A stretch of DNA of 64,000 nucleotides from Candidula unifasciata (GCA_905116865.2 CAJHNH020004557.1:866036-930035), one strand, 5' to 3'. Positions 1 to 11,480 are shown, counted from the first letter of the stretch. Translations and numbers: made by a program. Notes: generated by a model not told the origin, from the sequence alone.

Positions 1-118
1 TCTCAGGCAGATGCACTATGACTGCAAAGGATACACCCCTAATTAGTCACTTATATTACATGCTTGTTGGAGGGCCAGGGGCTGAGTCTATTCTCTACAC
101 ACCCAGGGGGCCCCAGAG
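1..118 (-). repeat. GAA-tailed short interspersed repeat, fragment
   Basis: Part of a ~270-bp repeat found at least 17 times in this window in both orientations. In the sense direction it begins near CCTGTGTGGGTTCCGGGGCC, has a middle block like AGTCGACTAATTGGGG, and ends in TTTACAGCTGGTGAACGCG followed by (GAA)n. This copy shows the CTCAGGCAGATGCACT and AATTAGTC blocks and is cut by the window edge. I see no tRNA-like head, so its class is unknown. Confidence 0.6.
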
Positions 119-203
119 CCGACAAGGGAATACAAGGATATGAAAACCCAACATACTTTACTGGCAGGATGTCACTGCTGCTGTAATGACCAAGCAATCT
201 AGT

Positions 204-512
204 GTCACCACAACATGAGGAACTGTATTAAATGGTCACCACAACATGAGGAACTGTATTAAAGGGTCACCACAACATCAGGAACTGTATTAAATGGTCA
301 CCACAACATAAGAACTGTATTAAATGGTCACCACAACATAAGGAACTGCATTAAAGGGTCGCCACAACATGAGGAACTGTATTAAAGGGTCGCCACAACA
401 TGAGGAACTGTATTAAAGGGTCACACAGCATGAGGAACTGTATTAAAGGGTCGCCACAGCATGAGGAACTGTATTAAAGGGTTGCCACAGCATGAGGAAC
501 TGTTGAAAAGGG
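204..512. repeat. ~32-bp minisatellite derived from an hAT-type MITE
   Basis: About ten head-to-tail copies of a unit reading CACCACAACATGAGGAACTG followed by TATTAAAGGGT. The same string occurs once inside each of the hAT-like MITEs at 18939-19107 and 28999-29189, so the array looks like an amplified subterminal piece of such an element. Confidence 0.85.
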
Positions 513-544
513 TCATGGTCTTATGACCCTTGAAAACCTCAGCT

Positions 545-905
545 GTTCCCTCTAGGCCCTATTGTCATGTCCAGCTAAAAGTTCCCTCTAGGCCATCTAT
601 TGTCATGTCCATTAAAAGTCCCATCTAGGCCGTCCATTGTCATGTCCATTAAAAGTCCCATCTAGGCCGTCCATTGTCATGTCCATTAAAAGTCCCATCT
701 AGGCCGTCCATTGTCATGTCCATTAAAAGTCCCATCTAGGCCATCCATTGTCATGTACATGAAAAGTCCCCTCTAGGCAGTCCATTGTCATGTCCATGAA
801 AAGTCCCCCTTTAGGCCGTCAATTGTCATGTCCATGAAAAGTCCCCTCTAGACAGTCCATGAAAAGTCCCATCTAGGCCATTCATTATCATGTCCATGAA
901 AAGTC
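545..905. repeat. 37-bp minisatellite
   Basis: About nine or ten tandem units containing CCATCTAGGCCGTCCATTGT and CATGTCCATTAAAAGT. The central units are nearly identical and the edges are more diverged. No coding potential. Confidence 0.85.
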
Positions 906-907
906 CC

Positions 908-1080
908 CTCTCACCGGCTGTAATTCCAGCAGAAAGTCCTGGTTGTTCATCCATTTCTGAAATTTGGTTTTATTCCAGGGCTTTGAGTTTGCATGACCAT
1001 TTGTTTTACAGATCTGGTTGACTTGTGTTGGCTTCTCGTCTCTCAGGTAGGTGCAATCCAACTTAAAATGAAACACCAAT
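908..1080 (-). repeat. GAA-tailed short interspersed repeat, diverged copy
   Basis: Shows CACCGGCTGTAA, CTGGTTGTTCATCCA, TTTTACAGATCTGG and TCTCAGGTAGGTGCA in family order. The distal end is missing. Confidence 0.6.
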
Positions 1081-2189
1081 CATATCTATGTTGGGCAGGT
1101 CCCATGTTGGGATCCTGTTTCGAAGATGACCATGGAGGAGATGTAGACAGGTCTGGACCAGTAATGAGCTCTGGTCCCAGTGCATCACAACATGCAGGCC
1201 AGCAGTTCTGCATCCCAGTCAGTATAAAACGCTAATTTCCGTCTTCTTCTTTCGTTCGCTTGAAATAGATAATCTACATCTGCAATGTTGTCTCTAGTAT
1301 GAACTTCACTGTGTTTTGTAATTCATTATTTCAAGACTAGATCTATTCGCAGATATAGATATATTTTTCTTATAGTGTGTGTGTGTGTGTGGCATCCTAA
1401 TTTTTATGGTGCGCCTCCTGGCTGGTTTTCTCTGACTTCAGCACTTTATTTTAATTATTTTGGTAAGCTAGATCAATGTGCTGGCATATGTGACCCAACT
1501 GTCTACATTGACATTTGTGGCTAATGTATCTTGAAGAATATCTTCAGATACACTTTAACTAGATGCAGCCGACCCCAGAAATATAAGGTCACAAATCCAA
1601 TCTCAAGGTGGATATCAGCTTTGAACCATGACCTGTGGGGTGAGGGGGGGGGGGGGTGATTCTTACCCACCACCCAGGACTACAGATTACACAAGAACTG
1701 TTAGTGGTGCCTTCATTCTAACTGCTTTGGAGGTTGAACCAGGTATTTGGGATCTGCCTTGTTGGTCTACCATCCAGACTTACATTTTTTAATCTCAGGA
1801 TGGTCTGGTAAACTTTTAGGTAGCATCCCTGAGGGGACATACAAATCGACTGATCAGGGGTCATGCGCACTATTTATAACTAACAGCAGCACATAAAAAC
1901 TCAGACTCATTCATACAACCTTACCTCTCATATTACATAGCCATACAATCCCTACAGTCAGCAGCAATTTTGCTCCTGCTGGAATTAATCCCATAGTACT
2001 TGATTTTTCTGTAGTGAAAACAAATGTATGCATTATATTTAACAAAATACATATAAAGGTTTTAAACAAATTAAGGTGGACATTTTTTTTTTTTTTTTTT
2101 TAATGTATCCAGAAACCATGAGTTGTAAACCCTTTGCAAGGTACTATGGAGATCGCACCCTGGCTTGAAATAGGTACAATAGAAATGTG
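1081..2189. other. No recognised feature
   Basis: AT-rich non-coding sequence with a short (GT)n tract near 1376 and a G-run near 1644. I see no exon-like open frame with splice sites. Confidence 0.5.
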
Positions 2190-2262
2190 GCTTTTCTGCC
2201 TACCCCCGGGAGTGAACCCGGACACAAGGAGTTACCCGGCCGCCGCGAAACTAATAATCGCT
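2190..2262 (-). repeat. tRNA-like SINE head fragment
   Basis: On the minus strand there is a B-box-like GGGTTCACTCCC preceded by GGCGGCCGGGTAACTCC. It is too short and diverged to be a tRNA gene. Confidence 0.3.
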
Positions 2263-3485
2263 AGGAGCTAGGGGACATAAACAGCAAGAGTAGCAGAGAC
2301 AGTGCTAAAAACAATATGTGTTCTCACATTACAGAAACTAATAATCAGGCTAGGGGTAGGCAGCTCCCTGTGTGGGTTCCAAGTCTTCACTTAGGGAGGA
2401 CGAGGGGTCAGAGTAGAAACCAATGCCCCTAACAAGCATGTCATAGAAAGAAAACTCTGTATTTCTATAAACTCTTCGTAACTCATGTTATCTGGTCCTA
2501 CCTTGGCATTCAGAAAACTCGAGAAAACTTGGATACTTTACTTAAGTACTTTCAGTGATTACTCATAGGAGTATGTCAAAGATCATGTATATAAAATTCC
2601 TCCTTGACTTATCCCTCCATATCATTAGTATGGCAATGGCAGATCACATTCATGTTTATTTACTTTTTTTATATGGTGCTAAACGTTTTCTGTTTTAACT
2701 GATTTAGTCCTATAAGAGATTAGAATGGCCACCTTTGCTTCGCATAACATTTTCTGATACCCATTTTAGGATGGCTAAACCTGGTCCTGGTCTTCTGTTT
2801 CTTTGACTGGGTTAGTTTGGGCCACTCCTTCTTTTAGGCGTACTTGTACCTGTATGTCAATATGATGTATATGATTATTATAAGTCTTAATCATAGCTAC
2901 CCGTGATTAATAGCAGATAGATTAACCCAGTACACATTACATTTAGTTAGAACTGTCGATTAAGTGCAGCTGTCACCTAGTCGTATAGACAGCACGATAA
3001 TCAACTAAGAATGAGTGGGTACAGGTACTAAACTCAGTTTTAAAAGTACATACATTTTTTTCATTTAAATCAAACAATTACCAAATATTTTTAAAACTCA
3101 ATCCAATCTCTTAATATCAAAATAAAAAGTCCAGTACAGGCAGAACCAAGTTCAGAAAATGTTTACAAACAACTTGTAACCACACAGAAACGGTACACGT
3201 ATTTATTCCCCACATGAAATTTAAGTTCAGTTGTAGATAAAAACTTCAGGGAACTCAAAACTTTTGAGAGGAAACTCACGGAGATTCATGTCTCCTCACT
3301 TCCTCGTTTCCTGTAGCAGAAGTTTTCTCTCGCAAGGGTGACCGGTTGTCTTCTCGCTGTTTCGGTGCTTTTAACTTTCGCATAATAAATATTTCGTTCA
3401 TTATATAAATTGTAAGATATTTTTTTTTCACACATGGTTCGGACTTTCTCCGAATTTATATAGAAGATGTGTATAAGTCCCGTTA
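2263..3485. other. No recognised feature
   Basis: AT-rich intergenic sequence. I see no convincing gene, long repeat or RNA structure. Confidence 0.5.
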
Positions 3486-3489
3486 GCCA

Positions 3490-3735
3490 TCTGTAAACTC
3501 CTGCTGATAGTTCTGGTTGTCCATCCACTTCTGCACTTAAAATTTCTTCCAGAACCTGGTTGCGTGCACATACGTTTTACAGATCTGACATATTTGTACA
3601 CAGACTGTTGGTTCCGTGCCTCTCTCAACTTTGAAGGATGCCCCCAATTAATCGACTCTTACGGCAAGCTTGTTGGGGAGGCAGTGGGTTTTTTCTTTTT
3701 TTCCGCACAATAGGACCTCGGAACCCACACTGGGG

Positions 3736-3738
<3 letters not shown>
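3490..3738 (-). repeat. GAA-tailed short interspersed repeat
   Basis: Near-complete copy: CTGTAAACTCCTGCTGATAG, then GTTTTACAGATCTGAC, GACTGTTGGTTCCGTGCC, AATTAATCGACTCTTACG and CGGAACCCACACTGGGGG. It is followed directly by a (TG)n tract. Confidence 0.75.

Positions 3739-3743
<5 letters not shown>

Positions 3744-3786
<43 letters not shown>
3744..3786. repeat. (TG)n microsatellite
   Basis: About 21 uninterrupted TG dinucleotides next to the GAA-tailed repeat. Confidence 0.95.
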
Positions 3787-3787
<1 letters not shown>

Positions 3788-3884
3788 CAACACAAAGTCA
3801 TCTGAATAGATAATCACATGATTTGGGAAGGAATTGTCATAAAATCAGTTTTTGACTTCCAGATTCTGTAGTAAAGAAAAGTTA

Positions 3885-4105
3885 AGATCCATTTTCACGG
3901 CTTTTAAGCGTATCGGGCATATGGGAAGAGCACCCATATTTTTTACAGACCATCGGTAGTATGTGGGTAATGTGGTCAGCATTACGCCGGTCGTCTTTAC
4001 TTCCCTGGGACATCCATCCTGGTACCCATTTAAGGCTTGGTTGACTTGCGACGCCCCAAAAAACTTCAGCTAAGAGTGACTAGGGCATCCGGCCGACGCT
4101 CAACA
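3885..4105 (-). repeat. tRNA-derived SINE family B, copy
   Basis: Matches the family with a tRNA-like head at 44640-44905. Shared blocks are GCGTATCGGGCATATGGG, TTTTTACAGACCATCGG, GTGGTCAGCATTACGCCGG and CATCCTGGTACCCATTTAAG. The tRNA-like head itself is not preserved here. Confidence 0.65.
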
Positions 4106-4194
4106 TTCGGGGGTGAGAGGGGCAGAGAAGTACCACCTCAACATTGTTCAGACAAGCTATAATAGTCTTCTCTTCTTCTGCTTTTGTCAAAATC

Positions 4195-4765
4195 TAATTG
4201 TGCCGCTAGGCGTCGCAGTCTATCAGATGATCGGCAACCGAGCCAGGGCGCGCTCAGTCGCTTCATATGCCGTGATGTTATGAAATCTCAAGTTGTCAGT
4301 GACTCATTCAATACATCTTCTTCTTGGTCTTCCCCTGCCTCTTGGTGTTTCGATTTTCATGTTGTATGCTCTTGATGCTGGCATCGTTGGTTCCATTCTC
4401 ATTAGGTGACCAAACCCTTTCATTCTTTGCTTCTCAATAAATTTAACGATGGGTATGGTTCCAATAGTTCTTGTAATCACATCGTTTCTCACTCGATCTC
4501 TTCTGGTTTTATTCGCAGCCATTCTCAAACATCTCATTTCACAGGTGGTTAGTCTTATCTCGTGTTCTTTTGTTAATGTCCAAGTCTGACATTGATAACC
4601 TAATGTCGGTATAAAGATTGTATTTATAATTTGTCTTTTTATCTCAGCTGGGACAGCAGGGTGTTTTAAAATTGGGGCAAGCTGGTATGCGACATTGTTG
4701 GCTTGTTGGATTCTTGCTTCGATCTCTCTGTCTATTTTACCATTGAATGTAAAGATACTTACCAA
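4195..4765 (-). pseudogene. non-LTR retrotransposon reverse-transcriptase C-terminus, remnant
   Basis: A 153-codon open frame (4304-4765) reads like the segment downstream of the LINE reverse-transcriptase catalytic core. It has GYQCQTWTLTKEHEIRL, EMRCLRMAANKTRRDRVRND, then RMKGFGHLMRM and RGRGRPRRR, the usual C-terminal order in molluscan LINEs. After a frame change near 4300 the minus strand continues with LRFHNITAYEATERALARL, so it is broken. The 5' end with the endonuclease and catalytic core is absent, as expected for a 5'-truncated insertion. A related copy in the same family lies at 59650-60020. It is not a host gene. Confidence 0.8.
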
Positions 4766-4799
4766 GTATTTAAATTCTTACACTTGTTTTAGGCTATAA

Positions 4800-5920
4800 T
4801 AGTATTGTCTGAAAAAAACAGACAATGTCACATTTCCGAAACATCCTTAGTTAAAGGCAGAGGTAAAATTCTGTGGACATACTGTTCTATTTTTCTTATG
4901 AGAAAATCTGTTTGGGATACATCCAAAGATCTGGAACATAATAAGGACGTATACCAAGGTACCGCTGTGTTTACAAAATGCCAGAAGTTCGTCTCCAACA
5001 ACAAAGAATTGTGTTTCGCAGACCAATGACATAAAACATTTCATATTCTATTACTTCATCGATCATTTTAATTGTCATGTTGTCTGAAGCCGGAGTCTGA
5101 GCCAGATTTTACATAAGTACAAGATACATTGGGGGTGGGGTTACGAGAGCCAGATGATTTATGGGCACTGCATCTCTCAGGGCCACCAACTCCGAGATCC
5201 CCTGCCAGCTCGGATTATGCTCATGTGAGTCATATGTGGCACACGACGAGGACGTGTGACAGGAGTCTTGCACGAGGATCCGTAAAAGGAGCACAGAGAA
5301 GGGTGGCGCCCGAGGTAAGGTACGGGGTAAATCCTTTCGACATTACAACGACCTTAACTTTCCCTCACTCTTGCGATCGAAAACACCGCTCCACGGACTC
5401 TCCTTTTGACATGCCGGCTTTTCAGGACTTAGCAGAACCTCGGCTTTTTTTGGCCATTTGTGATTTCACTAGGTGATATTAAGTTTAGTAGTCTGTCATT
5501 CCCACTGAACAGTCGGGTCTCGATACCACTGTAAAAGCCACGCGAGGTGGTCGGTCGTCGAATCGCAAACAGAGCTTGGATCGCACCAGGCATCCCTGAA
5601 TTACGGGATTAAAAGCAGATCAACATTCGTCATCTATTTAGTATGGGCTTCCATTATAGTTCATATTTCACGCAATCTAGTTAGTAGCATTTCTGTTTCA
5701 GCATAATTCACAGGATGTTCTTTGTAGCCAGGTAAATCCACCCAAGCTGCAGTCTTAGTACTTTTCTATTGCATGGAATTTTCATTTCGCCAGACTTCTG
5801 CTGGAACCACTGGAGTTGGAATCTGCGTTGACTGCTGAATACGAGAACGGAGAACTTGTGGGAACGTCCCGAGTGCTACTATGTTGTTTTTCAAGTCAAC
5901 ATTTCGTCTTTTACCATCAG
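4800..5920. other. No recognised feature
   Basis: Contains a 115-codon open frame at 5129-5476 with a donor-like GAG|GTAAGG near 5314, but no start context, family resemblance or partner exon supports a gene. Confidence 0.4.
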
Positions 5921-5929
5921 TCAGTAGCA

Positions 5930-6475
5930 TGTTCTTTGCAAAACCTTGCTCCCACAACAATCCTCCCGAAAACTTCTCGATCACAAGCAAGATGTCCCGC
6001 CTCCGATACACCCATCTGGAGATCATCCGCCACATCCTACACCCACCTTTTCTTTGGCCTTTCTCTTCCTCTCTTCCCAGGCATACGCCCCTCCATTATT
6101 GTTCTATCTAAACTTTTTTGACGTTTCAAGTAACCAAAATATTTCAATTTTCTGTGTTTTATCGTCTTTAATAGCCAACCTTCTTCAATATTCAGTTCTT
6201 GAAGTATGGATCCGTTTGAACTTTTCTGTACCTATGATATTTTTAGAATCCGTCTATAACGTTTGTATTCAAAAGAATGTATGCGCTGTTCAGCTTGTTT
6301 AGTAAGTGTCCAGGTCTCACAGGCGTATCTTGCAATAGGAAAGATGCATGTTCTTATAAAACTAATTTTGTAGTTATGTTTGTCCCACACCCTAATATAT
6401 TCAGTTGTTTTAAGAGCAATTGACAGTCGTCGTATTATTTCTTTCATTGTGTCACCATTGTTGGTAATCAATGAC
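5930..6475 (-). pseudogene. non-LTR retrotransposon C-terminus, remnant
   Basis: Minus-strand frames give ARYACETWTLTKQAEQRI, then (after frame changes) KYFGYLKRQ and MPGKRGRERPKKRW. This is the typical order downstream of a LINE reverse transcriptase. At least two frameshifts or stops interrupt it. The motif wording differs from the 4195-4765 copy, so it is probably another LINE family. Confidence 0.75.
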
Positions 6476-6552
6476 CTACCTAAGTGTTAGTGCTCCCGAC
6501 TGAACATATATATTCTTTGTTGCAATACAATATAACTTCATGAGAGGTGTCA

Positions 6553-6772
6553 ATTAGTACTCTTGAATGTTTTCTTTGCTGTAGTGAAATCAAACTGCAC
6601 AAGGTCAGTCAGTGTCACTCCACTTAGTCGTTAAAACATCTTTCCTGAAGCCAGTTTGAAATCAATACTACCCTGCTGTAAATAACTAGAGGGGAAGAAA
6701 CAATCACGTCTGCAGTAAACATGTAATTGTTTTGATTGTCTGTGTGAATGATTTCCGTCACATAATACGACA
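6553..6772. repeat. Interspersed repeat shared with 10393-10530
   Basis: AGGTGTCAATTAGTACTC, GGGGAAGAAACAATCACG and TTTTGATTGTCTGTGTGAAT recur in the same order at 10393-10530. Both copies sit near LINE remnants and near copies of the 210-bp element, so they may be parts of one larger transposon. Confidence 0.65.
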
Positions 6773-7022
6773 ACCTAGGGACCTGACCGTCAACAAAATA
6801 GCATTTACATGGTTACCTCCGATCTGGTCAACTGTAATAGAGGGGAGATCATCGAGCTGCAATCGACTCGACTTCAGTGACTGAAACTACCCATGCACAT
6901 TTCCTTCCCCTGAGTCAACAAGGATCTCTCAAAATAGGCGCATGAACCTGGGAGCTTATGCTCCCTTGCTCCCCTCCCGGTTCTTTTATTATATTTACCC
7001 CCATCTCAGCGACTCCGAGATT

Positions 7023-8012
7023 TCAGGAATTTCCCGGAAAGCCAATATTGTAGGAGTTTAGGGTTAGTGTTAGTTGGTGTTCATTTCGCACCTTATTGCC
7101 CCAATAATATTGGATTTTCCCGGGAATTATGTTCCTTACGTCCTGTGTAAAATCCAGTTTTGTCCTTTTTAGGACAACATTTTTTGTTTTTTGAAGACCC
7201 ACCCTGGCTTTTGCTTGGGGCCGCAATATAGGCAGGCAATAAATATGGCCAATTGCCTGAACGCTGGTTTCTGGGACCTCTCCACGGCGATCCTCATCCA
7301 CATAGTGGCACTTTGAGTCATCGGGTGTTTATCGCTTGTGTGATGTCCTGGTGGGGTGGAAAGTCAGTCAGTCAGTTTAGGACGAAATTGTTTGTTATTT
7401 GAAGCATCACTTTTGCCAGGGGCCGCAATATAGGCAGGCCATCAATATGACCAATTGTCTGAACGCGGTTTCTGGGACCTCTCCACGGTGATCATCATTC
7501 ACGTGGTGACACTTTGTGTCATCAGGTGTTTATCGCTTGTGTAATGTCCTAGTGGGGTAGAAAGTCAGTCAGTCAGTCATCTCCTTCTGAGATTAAATTT
7601 TTCGTTATGTTGAAGCCCCACACTGGCTCTTGCTAGGGGCCGCAATATAGCCCGACCATAAATATGATTTAATGACTGAACGCGGTTTCTGGGACCTCTC
7701 CACGGGTGACTCTCATCCGCATGGTGGCACTTTGTGTCATGGGGTGTTTATCGCTTGTGTGATGTCCTGGTGGGGTATAAAATCTACTCTAGTTATGTCA
7801 TCTTGTCATCTCTTTTTGGGATGCAATTTTTCGTTATGTTGAAGGTTAACCTTGGCTCCCGCCAGGGTCCGTAATATAGCCCGACCGTAAATATGGTCTA
7901 ATGGCTGAACGCGGTTTCTGAGACCTCTTCACGGGTGATTCTCATCCACATGGTGGCACTTGATGTCATCGGGTGTTAATTGCTTGTGTGATGTCTTATT
8001 GGGGTAAAAGAA
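7023..8012 (+). repeat. Tandem array of ~210-bp units
   Basis: Four diverged copies of a unit containing GGGGCCGCAATATAGGCAGG, GAACGCGGTTTCTGGGACCT, GTGGCACTTTGTGTCATCGG and GCTTGTGTGATGTCCTGGTG. A fifth, inverted copy lies at 11245-11480. The left part (7023-7125) has an inverted repeat around TTCCCGG and CCAATATT, suggesting a DNA-transposon edge. Confidence 0.8.
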
Positions 8013-8271
8013 GATAGAGATAGATCTTGGAGTTCCCCAGATGGCGTGAAATAAAAAAGAAGATCCCCCTTTCCCACCTTTACCCTTCCCCCAAACATTT
8101 GTGTGTGTTTTTCTGTAATTCTGCTTAATTCAATGTATCGATTTTTTTTTTAAAAAGTAAATATAAGTTTCTACAGTCTCAAGGGTTCTCCACCTGTTAA
8201 GTCCTTTACTTAAACTTATTGTACATTTACAGCCACGTCCTCTTTTTTTTTTATCCGCTATGACATCGCAC

Positions 8272-8508
8272 GTCAGCTCTGTGGCTAAGTCGATGCGAAC
8301 GCTTCGCTTCGTAATGCCGGGATGCCAGGTTCGATCCCAGCTGCGGGCAATGCGCCTTGCGTTGGTTTCGACAGTGGTATCAAGAAAGCCGACCGTCCAG
8401 GAAGCAATGGCAAACTACTGGATGTAAATTGCCTAGAGAAACCACACAACAGCCAGGGGCTGTTAGGGTTGGTTCTGCAACGTCCTGAAAAGGATACGCA
8501 ACTAACTT
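8272..8508 (+). mobile_element. tRNA-derived SINE (family A), complete with target-site duplication
   Basis: The head (8276-8350) is tRNA-like, with an A-box-like TGTGGCTAAGTCG and a B-box GGTTCGATCCC. The body contains AGCAATGGCAAACTACTGGA and GGTTCTGCAACGTCCTG, and ends GGATACGCAACTAACT. The 11-bp string TGACATCGCAC flanks it perfectly (8261-8271 and 8509-8519), which marks a fairly recent retroposition. Body fragments recur at 21130-21215, 22300-22420, 32756-32890 and 49985-50092. Confidence 0.85.
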
Positions 8509-8520
8509 TGACATCGCACT

Positions 8521-9109
8521 TCCGATAGGAAGCTCCTACATCTCAAGATGGCCCATCCGCCATGTATCTGGTCTCCAAGTGAAGGACACTGTAGGATTCA
8601 CATCTATCCTCACCGTACTTTCTGTGCCAGCACGTGAATTCCCATCGCGAATGCTCCCAAGCGTTTCCTTCTACAACCGCACACTGCGAAATTATAATGT
8701 TACCGCACAATACCAACCCAGGGAGGTTAGCGGCTTGGGGGAGAGCTAACTCGTAGACCATTATTCCGTGTGAGTTTCGGAGCGCCAATATTGGAGGTTC
8801 GGGTGAAGATAGATTAGCATTGGGTGGGGGTGGGGGTGAAACTGACCCATTGTCATCCAACAATCATGAGGGAAGTGGAAGGAAAAGAAAGAGAATGAAA
8901 TAATGAGACCGCCGGACATAAATATCGATAGATGTTGATGAAGTGCTTCGTTTGGTTCAAGAGTACAGTTCTTATTGGGATTTATGAAGCTTCGAGGCTC
9001 GTGCTTTGTAATAACCTGCTGCATTGTAGTTTGGACGAGAGGCAATTAAAGGCTTAGAAAGGTCAAACCAGAAAAGTTCCTGTCTTAACAGGATATACAA
9101 ACTCACAAA
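8521..9109. other. No recognised feature
   Basis: No supported gene or repeat. Short open frames on the minus strand have no family resemblance. Confidence 0.45.
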
Positions 9110-10360
9110 CTTGACCAACAGTTCAGAGCTATTTGCTAACACAGTTCAGTGCAACTGAGCAACAGTTCAGTGCAACTGACCAACACTTCACTGTAATTTA
9201 CAGCACTCTACAACTCAATTAACAGTTCACTGTGAATAAGCAAAAGTTCAATGGACATGACAGTTCATTCTGACTGAGCTATAGTTCATCGTGACTGAGG
9301 GACAGTTCGCTACAACTGACCAACAGCCAACAGCAATTGAAAACCAGCTCACCAAAGAAAAGCTCACTGCAACTGGACAACAGTTCAGTGTAGTCGACCA
9401 CCCGCTCACTGCAACTGGACAACAGTTCAGTGTAGTCGACCACCCGCTCACTGCAACTGGACAACAGTTCAGTGTAGTCGACCACCCGCTCACTGCAACT
9501 GGACAACAGTTCAGTGTAGTCGACCACCCGCTCACTGCAACTGAACAACAGTTCAGTGCAGTCGACCACCCGCTCACTGCAACTGGACAACTGTTCAGTG
9601 TAGTCGACCACCCGCTCACTGCAACTGGACAACTGTTCAGTGTAGTCGACCACCCGCTCACTGCAACTGGACAACAGTTCAGTGTAGTCGACCACCCGCT
9701 CACTGCAACTGGACAACTGTTCAGTGTAGTCGACCACCCGCTCACTGCAACTGAACAACAGTTCAGTGTAGTCGACCACCCGCTCACTGCAACTGGACAA
9801 CAGTTCAGTGTAGTCGACCACCCGCTCACTGCAACTGAACAACAGTTCAATGCAGTCGACCACCCGCTCACTGCAACTGAACAACAGTTCAATGTAGTCG
9901 ACCACCCGCTCACTGCAACTAAACAACAGTTCAGTGTAGTCGACCACCCGCTCACTGCAACTGAACAACAGTTCAGTGTAGTCGACCACCCGCTCACTGC
10001 AACTAAACAACAGTTCAGTGTAGTCGACCACCCGCTCACTGCAACTGGACAACAGTTCAGTGTAGTCGACTACCCGCTCACTGCTACTGACAAACAGTTC
10101 ACAGTAACTGACCAAAGCTCACTGCCAATGACCAGCTGCTCACTACAGTATAACAACAATTCAGTGCAATTTACCAGACGCTCACTGCAACTGACAAACA
10201 GTTCACAGTAACTAACCAAAAGCTTACTGCAACTGATCAAAGCTCTCTACAGCTTCACAACAGTTCAGTGCAGTTTACCAACCGCACTCTGCAACTGGCC
10301 GGCAGTTCAATGCTAGTGAACAACAGTCCAATGTGACTAACCAACAGTTCAGTGCAACAA
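9110..10360. repeat. 42-bp minisatellite with diverged flanks
   Basis: The core (about 9365-10095) has about 17 units built from CAACAGTTCAGTGTAGTCGA and CCACCCGCTCACTGCAACTG. The flanks carry degraded ~20-bp relatives such as ACAGTTCAGTGCAACTGA. Since 42 is a multiple of three, open frames of 260-306 codons run through it on both strands. They repeat a 14-residue unit and show no sign of being genes. Confidence 0.92.
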
Positions 10361-10392
10361 CTCACTGAAACAATAGACCACATATCTTCCAT

Positions 10393-10530
10393 AGAGGTGT
10401 CAATCAGTACTCGTAAATCTAATCTTCACTGTAGTAAAATCAGACTCACCAAAGGGGAAGAAACAATCGCGTACGCAGTAGATGTGTGATTATTTTGATT
10501 GTCTGGGTGAATGATTTCCGTCATATAATT
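10393..10530. repeat. Second copy of the 6553-6772 repeat
   Basis: Same ordered blocks as 6553-6772, including GGGGAAGAAACAATCGCG and TTTTGATTGTCTGGGTGAAT. Confidence 0.65.
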
Positions 10531-10589
10531 GATGTATTGAAATAAACAGAAATACAGAAGAACACGCCCAATTGTTTAGGGGTATACAA

Positions 10590-10705
10590 GCAGAGCGGCG
10601 TGATGCTGACCACATCACACATCTTGTGCCGTTGGTCTATAAAAATATAGGTCTAGCCCTATATGCCCTATACGCCTAAAGGCGTGGAAAGGGTCCTTTA
10701 CTTTA
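10590..10705 (+). repeat. tRNA-derived SINE family B, 5'-truncated copy
   Basis: Sense orientation on the plus strand: GCGTGATGCTGACCACATCA, ATAGGTCTAGCCCTATATGC and a tail GGGTCCTTTACTTTACT. The tRNA-like head is missing. Confidence 0.75.
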
Positions 10706-10785
10706 CTATACAAGCAGAGCATACAACCAAACAACCACACTTGGAATATGGGTCAATTGCATGGTGTTCAGCATCAAGTGCCACA

Positions 10786-11178
10786 TTAAAGCAGTTGGAC
10801 AAAGTGCAAAATCAAACGCTTAGTAAGACATTCATAGTTTTCGACAACCTCTAATCTTTCCGCATTAACATATATTTCTTTCAGAATAGTAGTTTTATCT
10901 AAATGCATTATCTTTGTTTTTGCTATGTTAAGATATAAGTTGTGATCTTCACAATTTCTTTGGGATGCGGTTATTAGGTTTTCTATAGCAGTCTGTGATG
11001 TAGATATCAATATTGTATCACCGGCATATCGAATCTCTGGTATTTCATGACCAACTATATTTAGGGCACCAAACTGCTCCCTGGTTGTATCATCTCTGAC
11101 ATTTCTCATTACATTTTCAGTGTCCAGGCTAAACAAATAGGGTGACAGCACACAGCCCTGACGGACTCCTTGCTTCAT
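10786..11178 (-). pseudogene. LINE reverse-transcriptase catalytic-core remnant
   Basis: A 130-codon open frame carries the conserved GVRQGCVLSPYLFSLDTENV block of non-LTR reverse transcriptases. It then has IRYAGDTILIS where intact enzymes have the catalytic YADD, so the first catalytic aspartate is replaced by glycine and the copy is dead. The downstream NLYLNIAKTKIMHL matches the next RT block. There is no continuation on either side, so this is an isolated fragment. Confidence 0.85.
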
Positions 11179-11244
11179 GTCAAATCAGTCTGATGTCTCA
11201 CTATCTATTCTAACCGTTGCTTGTTGGTCTAGACAGAGCACTGT

Positions 11245-11480
11245 TAGGGTTGGCTGGCTGGCTTGGCTTTTTACCCCACCAGGACATCACACAAGCGATA
11301 AACACCCGATGACACAAAGTGCCACCATGCGGATGAGGATCACCGTGGAGAGGTCCCAGAAACCGCGTTCAGACATTTGGCCATAATGATGACCTGCCTA
11401 TATTGCGGCCCCTGGCAATAGCCAGAGTGGGGCTTCAAATAACAAAAAATAACGTCCTAAGAAGGACGTAAGGAATATTA
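11245..11480 (-). repeat. Inverted single copy of the ~210-bp element
   Basis: Reverse complement of the 7023-8012 unit, including CACCAGGACATCACACAAGC, GAGGTCCCAGAAACCGCG and TATTGCGGCCCCTGGC. It ends AGGACGTAAGGAATAT, matching the left array's CTTACGTCCTG edge. Confidence 0.8.

Noticed and set aside
5129..5476. 115-codon frame with a donor-like GAG|GTAAGG
   Set aside because: No protein family resemblance, no acceptor or partner exon, and unremarkable start context.
7023..7301. 92-codon minus-strand frame
   Set aside because: Lies in the 210-bp repeat unit; the same stretch in the other units is closed.
9248..10211. Open frames of 263-306 codons on both strands
   Set aside because: They are translations of the 42-bp minisatellite; every frame stays open because the unit is 14 codons.
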